From Proteus vulgaris (GTDB taxonomy: Bacteria; Pseudomonadota; Gammaproteobacteria; Enterobacterales; Enterobacteriaceae): a stretch of DNA of 64,000 nucleotides. The DNA lies in assembly GCF_023100685.1 (NCBI RefSeq), contig NZ_CP090064.1, positions 3,348,001-3,412,000 of the forward strand, given 5' to 3'. Positions 40,091 to 49,367 of the stretch are shown here, in pieces. Numbering within the stretch: the stretch's first letter is position 1; the number at the start of each line of letters is the position of its first letter. The notes under the pieces are model-generated. The model saw only the letters and a list, made by a program, of their open reading frames with translations, was not told the origin of the DNA and ran no database searches. A program made the translations under genes and the position numbers.

Positions 40091-40120
40091 AAGTGGGGAT
40101 AGATAAGCAAGTTTCAAGGG
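40091..40120 (-). promoter_or_regulatory. Sigma-32 heat-shock promoter of htpG
   Basis: On the minus strand CTTGAAA (40112-40118), a 13-base spacer and CCCCACTT (40091-40098) match the sigma-32 consensus CTTGAAA-N11-16-CCCCATnT. It lies about 50 bases upstream of the htpG start. Confidence 0.88.
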
Positions 40121-40193
40121 TTGAGTAAAAAATTAAGCTTATAAAATTAATTAACTACCTTATATGATTAAAGTTTGAGCAAAAATAATACTT

Positions 40194-40221
40194 GCTGTAT
40201 ATTTTTAGCTGTATATTTTAT
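40194..40221 (+). repeat. Tandem direct repeat upstream of the binding-protein gene
   Basis: GCTGTATATTTT occurs twice head-to-tail with a 14-base period, ending 31 bases before the ATG at 40253. It overlaps the likely promoter area and could be a regulator site; no known operator is matched. Confidence 0.5.
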
Positions 40222-40252
40222 TATATAGCGATATTAACTTAGGTTTATGACT

Positions 40253-41305
40253 ATGAAAGCTTTATTACAGCACTGTTTATTAGGTATTGGCATACTCTCC
40301 CTTTCTTCCTTCTCTTACGCAGACAGACAAATCGTAGACCAAATTGGTCGCACCGTGACCATTCCAGATAAAATAGAAAGAACGGTGGTTTTACAACATC
40401 AAACACTGAATTTACTAGTTCAACTTGATGCTACAGATAAAGTTGTTGGTGTAATGTCTAACTGGAAACAACAATTAGGTGATGGCTATGCACAATTAGC
40501 GCCCTCACTGGAAAATACCCCAAAAGTGGGCGATCTCACCAGTTTTGATGCTGAAAGCTTAGTAAAGCTACAACCTCAAGTTGTTTTTGTAACCAATTAC
40601 GCCCCAAAAGAGATGATCGATAAGATCTCTGCTCTTGGTATTCCTGTTGTGGCGATTTCATTACGCAAAGAAGCTAATGAAGATAAATCAACACTCAATC
40701 CAACATTACAAAACGAAGAACAAGCCTATAACGAAGGGCTAAAAGAAGGCATTTTGTTGATTGGGGATATCGTCAATAAATCAGAAAATGCAAAAACCTT
40801 AGTAAATGATACTTTTAAACAACGTGAGCAAGTAAGTCAGCGCTTACAAGATATTCCTAAAGAGCAACGAGTGCGGGCTTACATGGCAAACCCAGACTTA
40901 ACTACTTATGGTTCAGGTAAGTATACAGGCTTGATGATGGAGCACGCTGGCGCATTCAATGTTGCGGCATCAACCGTCAAAGGATATAAACAAGTTTCTC
41001 TTGAACAAGTTATTGCATGGGATCCTGAAGTTATCTTTGTTCAAGACAGATACCCACAAGTTGTGGATGAAATAAAACAAGATACACGTTGGCAAGTCAT
41101 TAATGCTGTTAAAAATAATCGCATTTATTTAATGCCTGAATATGCAAAAGCATGGGGATACCCAATGCCAGAAGCCATGGCAATTGGTGAGTTGTGGATG
41201 GCAAAAAAACTATATCCTGAAAAATTTAGCGATATTGATATGCAAAAAGCGGCTAATGATTGGTATCAAAAATTCTATCGTACTCAATATCAAGGGAAAG
41301 AGTAG
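40253..41305 (+). CDS. Periplasmic metal/chelate-type ABC substrate-binding protein
   Basis: A 350-residue class III (BtuF/FecB-like) binding protein. It has a signal peptide LLQHCLLGIGILSLSSFSYA, then RQIVDQIGRTVTIP, VVLQHQTLNLL, the helical linker, and EQVIAWDPEVIFVQD in the C-lobe. ATG 40253 is preferred for spacing to AGG; ATG 40247 is also open. Ligands in this class include haem, cobalamin, iron chelates and, for MolA of Haemophilus, molybdate. Size and the adjacent ModA-like gene make an oxyanion possible, but this is inference. No permease or ATPase gene is nearby. Confidence 0.75.
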   Translation: MKALLQHCLLGIGILSLSSFSYADRQIVDQIGRTVTIPDKIERTVVLQHQTLNLLVQLDATDKVVGVMSNWKQQLGDGYAQLAPSLENTPKVGDLTSFDAESLVKLQPQVVFVTNYAPKEMIDKISALGIPVVAISLRKEANEDKSTLNPTLQNEEQAYNEGLKEGILLIGDIVNKSENAKTLVNDTFKQREQVSQRLQDIPKEQRVRAYMANPDLTTYGSGKYTGLMMEHAGAFNVAASTVKGYKQVSLEQVIAWDPEVIFVQDRYPQVVDEIKQDTRWQVINAVKNNRIYLMPEYAKAWGYPMPEAMAIGELWMAKKLYPEKFSDIDMQKAANDWYQKFYRTQYQGKE

Positions 41306-41316
41306 GATATAACACA

Positions 41317-42036
41317 ATGACATTTTCCCTTTTTGCAGCAGGTAGCTTAAAAGCAACGCTACCTGCTTTTATTGAGCATTATCAGCAAAAAACTGGTGAA
41401 AAGTGGGCACTTACATTTGGGCCTGCAGGATTATTACGCCAACGTATTGAACAAGGAGAAGTTTGTCATTTATTTCTTTCTGCTGATAAAAATAATCCAC
41501 AGCAATTAATCGATAAAGGTTTAGCACTACAATATGCCCCTTTTATTGCAAATCAACTTTGCATTACAACTCGTCGTAATGATATTAATGAGCTGGATAC
41601 TTGGCTTACTGTATTATCAAATACCGCATTAAAATTAGCGATATCCACACCAAAATCTGATCCATCAGGTGATTATAGTTGGCAGCTTTTTGATAATATT
41701 GCACAAATTGATCCTGATTTAAGCCAGACATTAAAAATAAGAGCGCTCTCTTTAGTTGGCGGTGAACATTCACTTACTATTCCTAAAGGTAGAATGGCAG
41801 CCCATTACTTAATTACAACTCATCAAGCCGATGCCTTTATTGGTTACCAGCACTATCAAACACAATTAAGTGAATTTCCTGAACTAAAAACATTCACTAT
41901 TCCAAAACCTTTTAATGTCACAGCACACTATTGTGCAACACTCATCCATTCACAAGCTTATAGTTTATATCAGGAAATTTTATCCCCTTATGCAAAAGAC
42001 TATTTTATTAAAGCCGGATTTTTACCGCTAAGCTGA
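41317..42036 (+). CDS. ModA-like solute-binding protein without signal peptide
   Basis: A 239-residue type 2 periplasmic-binding-protein fold resembling molybdate-binding ModA: FSLFAAGSLKATLPAFIEHY at the N-terminus and LRQRIEQGEVCHLFLSAD after it. ModA normally has a signal peptide; here the mature-like sequence starts at residue 2, so it should stay in the cytosol unless the start is wrong. An upstream extension lies inside the preceding gene and is not signal-like. It starts 11 bases after that gene and is probably co-transcribed. A cytosolic sensor or carrier role is conceivable but unproven. Confidence 0.7.
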   Translation: MTFSLFAAGSLKATLPAFIEHYQQKTGEKWALTFGPAGLLRQRIEQGEVCHLFLSADKNNPQQLIDKGLALQYAPFIANQLCITTRRNDINELDTWLTVLSNTALKLAISTPKSDPSGDYSWQLFDNIAQIDPDLSQTLKIRALSLVGGEHSLTIPKGRMAAHYLITTHQADAFIGYQHYQTQLSEFPELKTFTIPKPFNVTAHYCATLIHSQAYSLYQEILSPYAKDYFIKAGFLPLS

Positions 42037-42079
42037 TAGTGTTCACTTAGCAGTAAAATGGATAACTAATGATATAAAA

Positions 42080-43264
42080 TTATTTAGCATCACCCACAAC
42101 AATGGCTTGAGCGCCTTCTTTGGCTTCATCAAGCGCGTGTTTTATTGTATCAGCATGGGCAAGTACAACACCTAAACGGCGAGAGCCTGCGATTTCAGGC
42201 TTGGCGAAAAGGCGAATTTGACGATCCGCCTTCAACGCTTTTTCAATACCAGAATACACAATATTCGTACTATAAAGCTCTGGTAAAATAACCGCTGATG
42301 CACAAGGGCCTAATTGGCGAATTCCACCAATGGGATAGCCTAAAAAAGCACGAACATGAAGCGCAAACTCTGATAAATCTTGAGAAATTAGTGTCACCAA
42401 TCCCGTATCATGAGGGCGAGGTGAGACTTCATTAAAGAATACCTCATCACCTTGAACAAACAACTCAACACCAAATAAACCATACCCCCCTAAGTTCTCA
42501 ACCACTTTACTCGCAATATGGTGTGCTTTAGCAAGTGCGATGTCACTCATCTTTTGAGGTTGCCATGATTCACGATAATCCCCTTTTTCTTGCCGATGAC
42601 CAATGGGAGCACAAAAATGGATACCATCAACAGCGTGAATAGTCAGTAACGTGATCTCAAAATCAAACGGGATCATTTTTTCAACGATAACGCGTCCTTT
42701 TCCTGCTCTCCCGCCCTCTTGTGAGTAAATCCAAGCTTGAGCTAAATCGTTTTCATTACGAATAACACTTTGCCCTTTCCCCGATGAACTCATGACAGGT
42801 TTGACAATACAAGGGAAACCGATATCTAAAGCGGCTTTTTTAAAATTCACTTCATCATCAACAAATTGATAATTTGATGTTGGTAAAAGTAATGTTTCAG
42901 AAGCTAAACGACGGATACCCTCTCTATCCATTGTGAGCTTTACAGCGCGGGCACAAGGAACAACTTTTTGCCCTTTTTGTTCTAATTCAACCAATAACGA
43001 GGTTGCTATCGCCTCAATTTCAGGAACAATAAAATCAGGTTGCTCTTGTTCAATAATGAGCTTTAATGCATTGCTATCAAGCATATTCACCACATGATGG
43101 CGATGTGCAATATGCATCGCGGGTGCATTGAGATAGCGATCAACGGCAATCACTTCAATTCCCAAGCGTTGGCATTCTATCGCGACTTCTTTGCCTAATT
43201 CACCTGCACCTAATAGCATTACCTTTGTTGCATTAGCTGTAAGAGCCGTACCCAACACAGTCAT
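42080..43264 (-). CDS. purT: Formate-dependent GAR transformylase PurT
   Basis: PurT makes formyl-GAR from GAR, formate and ATP, a folate-free alternative to PurN. It is an ATP-grasp enzyme of 394 residues with [29 protein letters not shown] and [17 protein letters not shown]. It is a stand-alone gene. A PurR-type box lies 34 bases upstream of the start, linking it to purEK regulation. Confidence 0.96.
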   Translation of the reverse strand: MTVLGTALTANATKVMLLGAGELGKEVAIECQRLGIEVIAVDRYLNAPAMHIAHRHHVVNMLDSNALKLIIEQEQPDFIVPEIEAIATSLLVELEQKGQKVVPCARAVKLTMDREGIRRLASETLLLPTSNYQFVDDEVNFKKAALDIGFPCIVKPVMSSSGKGQSVIRNENDLAQAWIYSQEGGRAGKGRVIVEKMIPFDFEITLLTIHAVDGIHFCAPIGHRQEKGDYRESWQPQKMSDIALAKAHHIASKVVENLGGYGLFGVELFVQGDEVFFNEVSPRPHDTGLVTLISQDLSEFALHVRAFLGYPIGGIRQLGPCASAVILPELYSTNIVYSGIEKALKADRQIRLFAKPEIAGSRRLGVVLAHADTIKHALDEAKEGAQAIVVGDAK

Positions 43265-43297
43265 TCTTCATCCTCACTATTTATAAAAAATACAATG

Positions 43298-43313
43298 ACG
43301 CAAACGATTGCCT
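43298..43313 (-). promoter_or_regulatory. PurR box upstream of purT
   Basis: ACGCAAACGATTGCCT (plus-strand reading) matches the PurR consensus at 14 of 16 positions and sits just upstream of purT. Confidence 0.75.
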
Positions 43314-43386
43314 TTGAGTAGCATAACGGATTTTACTTGATAGAAAAATAGGCAGGCAAAAATAATCACTCAAAGAAAGAAAACCA

Positions 43387-44298
43387 TTACAAAATTTGGC
43401 TGCGTTTTCCTTTTTGGATTTTTAGATAATTAAGACGTTTTCGAATAAGTGCCAAGATACAGCATAAAAGCCCCAGCCAAATTAGAGAAAAACTGACACC
43501 TTTAACTTCATCAAAAGCTTCATGAAATAAGAAAACAGCCAGTAAAAATTGAATAGTAGGTTCTATATATTGCGCTAGTCCAATAACTGTTAGCGTAGTT
43601 CGTTTCACGGCTGCCGTAAAAAACAATAATGGCAAGATGGTAACAGGTGCAGTTAAAACATAATAAAAACGAGTCAGATTATCTGCAGAAGGTAACGCGC
43701 TTTTATCTGTCATAAACAACCAAATGGTCGCGCCTATTGCTAATGGCATTAGCCAAAGAGTTTCCATAAATAAAGAGGTTATGACATCAAAACGAATAAA
43801 TTTACGAATTAATCCATATACAGCAAATGCGCCTCCCATCATAATAGCCAGCACTGGTAATTCCCCGTACATCCACAGCTGGTATCCCACCCCCGCACAA
43901 ATTAAAGTAACCGCCCACTTTTCTGCAGGATTAAGCTTTTCTTTCAGAAAAATGACACCTAATAAAATCGAGAAAAGTGGATTAATAAAATACCCTAAGC
44001 TCGCTTCTAATACTTGTTGATGCGTTAATGCATAGGTAAAGGTACACCAAGAAACCGCCATTGCCATTGAGCTAAATAAACACATAAAAACAGAACGTTT
44101 ATCTTGGAAAACCGCACACCATTGAGTTCTATTCTTGATAAAAAGCCACACTAGCAATAATAAAGGAATAGACCAAATTAGACGCTGGGCTAACATTTCT
44201 AATGGTTGGGCACCCGGTAAAAGCCGATAAAACAGAGGAGTGATACCCCAAAGAATATAAGAAAAAATGGCTAATACTGCGCCCGATTGAGCCCACAT
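43387..44298 (-). CDS. rarD: EamA-family transporter RarD
   Basis: A ten-helix drug/metabolite-type permease of 303 residues. It has the typical RarD opening (FSYILWGITPLFYRLLPGA, then EMLAQRLIWSIPLL), ALTHQQVLEASLGYFINPL in helix 4, and IGLAQYIEPTIQFLLAVFLF. RarD proteins were named for chloramphenicol sensitivity in Pseudomonas; the substrate is not known. It is a single gene between purT and cscK. Confidence 0.88.
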   Translation of the reverse strand: MWAQSGAVLAIFSYILWGITPLFYRLLPGAQPLEMLAQRLIWSIPLLLLVWLFIKNRTQWCAVFQDKRSVFMCLFSSMAMAVSWCTFTYALTHQQVLEASLGYFINPLFSILLGVIFLKEKLNPAEKWAVTLICAGVGYQLWMYGELPVLAIMMGGAFAVYGLIRKFIRFDVITSLFMETLWLMPLAIGATIWLFMTDKSALPSADNLTRFYYVLTAPVTILPLLFFTAAVKRTTLTVIGLAQYIEPTIQFLLAVFLFHEAFDEVKGVSFSLIWLGLLCCILALIRKRLNYLKIQKGKRSQIL

Positions 44299-44532
44299 TT
44301 AATGTTCCATCAATAAAAGTTGATATGTTTTAATATCATACGCTTAAAACAGACAGAACAATATGATCAACATCGCTGATTGATTGATAAAAAATAGAAG
44401 CGTCTAATCGAAAAGATAAAAAAATCTCCACTAATAATGGCTTCGAGAAAAACCAGTATTAATGGAGGGTAAGGAAATACCATTAAGAGAAAAGCGTGGT
44501 AAAAACCACAACCAGAAAAAATCAGTGAGCTA

Positions 44533-45480
44533 TCAGAAAATCTCCCGAACATGCAAAGGAGGTTGTTGTTGAACAAAATCATGTAATTTTTTACGACTTG
44601 GTGCCGCTGCTATCGCCCCTTTTTGAGTTGTGGCCAAAGCACCACAAGCAGCCGCTTGCGTCACTATTCTTGATAAGTATTGTTCATCTTCAGCAAAACC
44701 ATATTCTGCAAGTGCCGCCAACAAACCAGACATAAAGGCATCCCCTGCTCCCGTAGTATCAATACACTCAACGGTAAAAGCACTAAATGCAACTTGAGTA
44801 TTTGGTGTTAACACTAAACATCCTTTAGAGCCTTGAGTGATCACTTTTAAACGCGCGGGATAACCTTCTAATTTTTTAAGGGCATTATTCAATGTCACTT
44901 CTTGTGTCATCCACGTAAGTTCATCTTCTGATAATTTTAATATGTCGGCTTTATGCGCATAATTATCGATAACTTCGCGCATTTCTTCGTGATCACGCCA
45001 CATTTGAGGGCGTAAGTTAATATCAAAACTCAGCAATGAATCCGTCTCTTTAATACTCTTAATAGCTGTATCCAAAGTTGAGCGACAAATGGGATTCACT
45101 AATGCTAAAGAGCAAAAATGCAAAATATCTTTTTCGAACGCTGGTAAAGATTTTTCTGTTAAAAATTGATCTGCAGATTCAGCGACTAAGAAAGTAAAAT
45201 CACGTTCACCATTTTCTTGTAAAGAGACAAGAACTGTACTGGTACGGTGAAACTCATCAAATTCCATTGCTCGAGTATCAACCCCCAGATCAAACAATGT
45301 TTTTTGCATAAAATGGCCGAACGCATCTTCACCCACACGCCCAATAAAACCACTTTGTTGACCAAGTTTAGCAACACCCGCAGCAACATTGACAGGCGCG
45401 CCACCAGCACATGCTTCATATTGCATATTTTGCAATGGGATCAGGTCAACAACAGCATCACCTAAAGACCAGACTTTCAT
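44533..45480 (-). CDS. cscK: Fructokinase CscK
   Basis: Phosphorylates the fructose released from sucrose. A PfkB-family kinase of 315 residues with WSLGDAVVDLIP, CAGGAPVNVAAGVAKLG, GFIGRVGEDAFG and the catalytic DTTGAGDAFMSGLL. The start MKVWSLGD is preceded by AGGAGAG; a longer reading would add 12 residues. It is divergent from cscA over a region with two LacI-type operators. No sucrose permease (cscB) or PTS gene follows. Confidence 0.92.
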   Translation of the reverse strand: MKVWSLGDAVVDLIPLQNMQYEACAGGAPVNVAAGVAKLGQQSGFIGRVGEDAFGHFMQKTLFDLGVDTRAMEFDEFHRTSTVLVSLQENGERDFTFLVAESADQFLTEKSLPAFEKDILHFCSLALVNPICRSTLDTAIKSIKETDSLLSFDINLRPQMWRDHEEMREVIDNYAHKADILKLSEDELTWMTQEVTLNNALKKLEGYPARLKVITQGSKGCLVLTPNTQVAFSAFTVECIDTTGAGDAFMSGLLAALAEYGFAEDEQYLSRIVTQAAACGALATTQKGAIAAAPSRKKLHDFVQQQPPLHVREIF

Positions 45481-45578
45481 AATCTCTCCTGAAGATAAGC
45501 AATTATTTTTCTTCACTATATTCTGTTTTTATAACTATTCATAACGATTAAAGGAAGATATTGCTCGTAAATCCACTC

Positions 45579-45592
45579 TGATAACGTTAACA
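45579..45592. promoter_or_regulatory. CscR-type operator 1
   Basis: TGATAACGTTAACA is a LacI-family dyad (reverse complement TGTTAACGTTATCA), about 100 bases upstream of cscK and 165 upstream of cscA. It shares its core with the second dyad at 45648. Confidence 0.65.
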
Positions 45593-45647
45593 TAATGAGA
45601 TATTATGATAAAGTCAATCTTATGAAAAGTGTTTTTTTGCCCTCTAA

Positions 45648-45661
45648 TGTTATCGTTAACA
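45648..45661. promoter_or_regulatory. CscR-type operator 2
   Basis: TGTTATCGTTAACA matches operator 1 in the GTTAAC half with a CG centre. The 69-base spacing between the dyad starts would allow looping by a LacI-family repressor, with CscR encoded just downstream of cscA. Confidence 0.65.
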
Positions 45662-45755
45662 AGGAAGGGAAACGTATAGTTTAATCTGTTTTTTTATTCT
45701 TTTATAACCTAAAAACGTGGGCTAACGACACTGAAAATATAATAAGGATAATGAT

Positions 45756-47222
45756 ATGAAACACCGTTTAGAACAATCAACAAATGCCTTAAATACCTTG
45801 ATTGAAAAGCGAGGTAATACTTTTTATCCCCAATTTCATTTAGCTGCACCTGCGGGGTGGTTAAATGATCCTAATGGTCTTATTTATCATGATGGTTTAT
45901 ATCATGCTTTTTATCAGCACCATCCTTATTCTCAAGATTGGGGTCCAATGCATTGGGGACATGCCACAAGCACCGATATGATCCACTGGCAACATCAGCC
46001 GATTGCGTTAGCTCCTGGTGATGATTACGATAAAAGTGGTTGTTTTTCAGGTTCAGCTATTAGTCATGACGGTAAACTCTACCTTTTTTATACTGGTCAT
46101 AATTGGTTAGGCGAAGAAGGTGATGATAGCCAAATTTATGAAGCACAATGTGTGGCTATCAGTGAAGACGGTATTCATTTTGAGAAAAAAGGGATCGTTT
46201 TAGAACCTCCTAAAGGTTATATGCATTTTCGTGATCCTAAAGTGTGGTATCAAGACGGGAAATGGTGGATGGTTGTCGGTGCCAGAGATGAAAAAGATCA
46301 AGGGCAAGTTTTACTTTTTTCTAGTGAAACCTTATTTGAAGAAGGAAAACAGTGGAGCAACGATTACACTATTTTGGGAAAAACTGACGATAAAAACGTC
46401 TATATGTGGGAGTGCCCTGACTTCTTCCCGATCAGCCAAGACAATCAATTCGCGATTGTCTTTTCGCCCCAAGGAAAACGCGCAGAAGGTTATCAATACC
46501 GGAACCTCTTTCAAGCTGGCGCATTAATCGGTCAATGGTCACCAAGCCAACCTTTTAAACCACAAGGTCACTTTGTTGAGTTAGATAATGGCCATGATTA
46601 TTATGCCCCCCAATCATTTATGACTCCTGATGGTCGTCGTGTTTCTATGGGCTGGATGGATATGTGGAATTCACCCATGCCATCAAAAGCGGAGTTTTGG
46701 TCTGGTTGCTTCACATTACCTCGCGAAATTACCTTTGATAAGAGCAAAAACCGTTTACGTATGGTGCCAGTCAAAGAAGTTGAATCATTACGCCAAGAAA
46801 AAAACACCATTAAACCTCTTACATTAAGCCATCAATCTATAGAGTTAATTGATAACACATCAGCTATCGAACTCGATTTAACATGGTCTTTAGACAGCCA
46901 AGCCGAAAAATTTGGCTTATGGCTAGGTGAAGGGCTTGAGCTTTTTGTAGATAATCAATCAAATCGTTTAGTGCTTAATCGTCATTATCCTCAATACAAT
47001 ATCAGTGGTGCTCGCAGTATTCCATTACCTGAAGGCTGTCAATTAAACTTGCGCATATTCATTGATCGTTCATCAATAGAAGTCTTTGTTAATCAAGGTG
47101 AATATACATTAAGTAGTCGATATTATGCGCCACAAGACGCACGCTCTTTACGCCTTTTTGCAATGAGTGGTGAAGCAATATTGTTATCAGGTGAATATTG
47201 GCGATTAAATCATATCGGCTAA
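45756..47222 (+). CDS. cscA: Sucrose hydrolase (GH32 invertase) CscA
   Basis: Cleaves sucrose to glucose and fructose in the cytosol. The 488-residue GH32 enzyme has the nucleophile motif WLNDPNGL, the FRDPKVW triad and MWECPDFF carrying the acid/base Glu. A C-terminal beta-sandwich has RIFIDRSSIEVFVNQGE. It is closest to CscA (about 477 residues), including RGNTFYPQFHLA at the start. There is no signal peptide, so sucrose must be imported by a carrier that is not encoded here. Confidence 0.94.
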   Translation: MKHRLEQSTNALNTLIEKRGNTFYPQFHLAAPAGWLNDPNGLIYHDGLYHAFYQHHPYSQDWGPMHWGHATSTDMIHWQHQPIALAPGDDYDKSGCFSGSAISHDGKLYLFYTGHNWLGEEGDDSQIYEAQCVAISEDGIHFEKKGIVLEPPKGYMHFRDPKVWYQDGKWWMVVGARDEKDQGQVLLFSSETLFEEGKQWSNDYTILGKTDDKNVYMWECPDFFPISQDNQFAIVFSPQGKRAEGYQYRNLFQAGALIGQWSPSQPFKPQGHFVELDNGHDYYAPQSFMTPDGRRVSMGWMDMWNSPMPSKAEFWSGCFTLPREITFDKSKNRLRMVPVKEVESLRQEKNTIKPLTLSHQSIELIDNTSAIELDLTWSLDSQAEKFGLWLGEGLELFVDNQSNRLVLNRHYPQYNISGARSIPLPEGCQLNLRIFIDRSSIEVFVNQGEYTLSSRYYAPQDARSLRLFAMSGEAILLSGEYWRLNHIG

Positions 47223-47247
47223 TTTTAAAAACATTCATTCTATTTGA

Positions 47248-47285
47248 ATGATGATAAAACGTGAGTCCTTATAACGACTCACGTT
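47248..47285 (-). terminator. cscR terminator overlapping its last codons
   Basis: AACGTGAGTC and GACTCACGTT form a 10-bp perfect stem; on the minus strand it is followed by TTTTAT. The upstream arm lies inside the final codons of cscR, whose stop is in the loop. Confidence 0.75.
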
Positions 47286-48264
47286 CAACTAATTGGCAAG
47301 GTACGTGTACTGTATTTTGATGATTTCGTTCTTGAATAATATGTAATGTTGCTTCTTTACCTAATTCATAATGAGGTAGTTGAACCGTTGTTAATGGAGG
47401 ATAAAACAGATCTCCTGTACCAATCATATTGTCATATCCTAAAACAGCAACCTGATCTGGAATACGCAATCCCATAGACAACAAGACTTGATAAGCCAAA
47501 AAAGCAATACGGTCATTACCACAAATCAGAATATCAAAATCTGCTTTTTGATGAGTGCAATGCTTTTTCAATATTTCAATCACATCACGATAATGCTCAT
47601 CACCAAACATCATCGTATATTGGCGTAAATGCGCTAATGGTAGTCCAGCTTCTTGCCAAGCATCTTCAACCGCTTTACGGCGAATAGGCCCCGCAACCGA
47701 TTCTTCAGGTATATAGAAGCACAAAGGATGACGATATCCCTTTTCAATGACTTTTTTCATTGCATAATATTGCCCATGATAATCATCTGGAATATAAGTT
47801 GGAAAAGAGCGTGCCTTATCCAAACAGTTCGCTAACACTAGATTCTTATCATGCAATTTTTCATGCACAGAAATTTCACGTAATCCCATTGTCGTGTAGA
47901 TGATCCCATCTGGGCGCTGGGCTAAAAGCTGCCAAATAGCATTTTCATAACAATCTTGTGCAGTCAAATTGACCACAAATGAACTCCATCCAAATTCTCT
48001 TGCTGTTTGTTCAATAGATAAAATCATTTCAACAGAAAATGGTGTCGTTGCGGTATCAATTGCTAAAACGCCAATTGAGGAAACTTTTGTTCCTTGTCCA
48101 CGGATTTTTCGTGCAGAATAATCTGGAACATAGTTAAGTTGATCAATAGCACTTTGGACTTGTTTCAGTGTTTCTGGTTTTAATAACTCAGGGTTATTAA
48201 TCGCTCTTGAGACTGTCATCAAAGAAACGGATGCAAGTCGAGCTACATCTTTCAGTGACGCCAT
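47269..48264 (-). CDS. cscR: LacI-family sucrose repressor CscR
   Basis: A 331-residue LacI/GalR regulator. Its helix-turn-helix is ASLKDVARLASVSLMTVSRA followed by the hinge YVPDYSARKIRGQG, then a sugar-binding core with RPDGIIYTTMGLR and DFDILICGNDRIAFLAYQVL. These blocks match E. coli CscR. It is convergent with cscA, unlike the operators it probably uses at 45579 and 45648 on the far side of cscA. Confidence 0.92.
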   Translation of the reverse strand: MASLKDVARLASVSLMTVSRAINNPELLKPETLKQVQSAIDQLNYVPDYSARKIRGQGTKVSSIGVLAIDTATTPFSVEMILSIEQTAREFGWSSFVVNLTAQDCYENAIWQLLAQRPDGIIYTTMGLREISVHEKLHDKNLVLANCLDKARSFPTYIPDDYHGQYYAMKKVIEKGYRHPLCFYIPEESVAGPIRRKAVEDAWQEAGLPLAHLRQYTMMFGDEHYRDVIEILKKHCTHQKADFDILICGNDRIAFLAYQVLLSMGLRIPDQVAVLGYDNMIGTGDLFYPPLTTVQLPHYELGKEATLHIIQERNHQNTVHVPCQLVERESL

Positions 48265-48731
48265 AGTATTGGCTCGATTGGTTTATTAAAAGGAATAGGT
48301 ATAAATAAAGTGCTATTTTACAAGAAGTAAAGTCAAAAAGCCACAAAGGGAATTTTATTGTAACTAAATATAACTATTAATTTCCTCGCTAATAGACACC
48401 TAGATATATTATTTTTTTTACTTATTGAGTGTGTTTAATATAGTTAAAATCACTTACGGTAAAAAACTTAGTTACAATTAATAATAGTTATTCGAACATC
48501 CATTATAGAAATAAATTATTCTTATCTTTAAAATACAAATATTGAAACAAAACAAAGTTCTGATATTTTATCTATAATATAATACAGAAGTATTAATCAT
48601 TTTTAATTTGATATATTCTGAATATGGCTCCGTTACGTGAATGTTACCCTACATAAAAAACTTATAAATTAGTCAAATTTCGTTACTCATTCACTTTTAG
48701 TGAACGAGCTGAGTAAAACCAGGAGCAACAT
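48265..48731. other. AT-rich spacer between cscR and the LuxR-type gene
   Basis: Divergent spacer holding promoters for both genes. A small dyad TTCACTTTTAGTGAA is at 48690-48704, close upstream of the regulator gene, with GTGAATG also at 48638 on the same strand. I see no coding region. Confidence 0.5.
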
Positions 48732-49367
48732 ATGGAATCAATAATCCACTTAATCACATTTGAAGATGACAGTACAAAAGTTCAACTTAAAGCTGTTCTT
48801 TCTTCTTTAGCTGCTAATGTGAAAACCTATTCAAATGAACAGGCTTTCTTGAAATACTATTTTTCTTCAACAAAAGGAGCACATAAAGAGTGCATCATCA
48901 TTAATACAAAAAGCAGTGCGGCACCATCAATTGCACTGATTAAAGAACTCAACAAATTGAAAAACATCATCCCGGTTATTATTATTTCTGGGGATAGTTC
49001 TATTGAGAGTTGTCGTAGTGCATTTAAATCAGGTGCTTTTGAATATTTAACTCGCCCTTTAAATGTAAATGAACTTCTTAATATTGTCTCAGAATCATTC
49101 CTTCATTATGAAAGTGAAGTTGAGCAATTCCGAACATATATATCTTTAAAAGATAAGTTTGGTAAGTTATCAAATAGAGAAAAAGAAGTTATGGAAATGA
49201 TCCTTGAGGGAAATACGAGCAAAGAAGCGGCAGAAAAACTTTCGCTATCACCTCGTACAGTTGAAGTACATCGCTCAAATATGTATACAAAATTGAAAAT
49301 AAGATCACTACCACAATTAGTACAAGAGTATGATTTCTTTAAGAAATATGACTTAAGAATAAACTAA
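48732..49367 (+). CDS. Orphan response-regulator-like LuxR protein with degenerate receiver
   Basis: A 211-residue FixJ-like architecture: receiver domain (1-125) and LuxR helix-turn-helix (about 148-200, LSNREKEVMEMILEGNTSKEAAEKLSLSPRTVEVHRSNMYTKL in sections). At the phospho-acceptor position, by alignment with FixJ CVVTDVRMP, it reads CIIINTKSS, so Asp is replaced by Asn58. The conserved Lys is Arg108 in LTRPLN. The acidic pair EDD at 11-13 is kept. No histidine kinase is nearby. It probably acts without phosphorylation; target genes are unknown. Confidence 0.85.
   Translation: MESIIHLITFEDDSTKVQLKAVLSSLAANVKTYSNEQAFLKYYFSSTKGAHKECIIINTKSSAAPSIALIKELNKLKNIIPVIIISGDSSIESCRSAFKSGAFEYLTRPLNVNELLNIVSESFLHYESEVEQFRTYISLKDKFGKLSNREKEVMEMILEGNTSKEAAEKLSLSPRTVEVHRSNMYTKLKIRSLPQLVQEYDFFKKYDLRIN

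Noticed and set aside
44299..44532. Possible remnant of a cscB permease after cscK
   Set aside because: The minus-strand frame here is hydrophobic, but I see none of the conserved CscB segments, so a relic cannot be supported.
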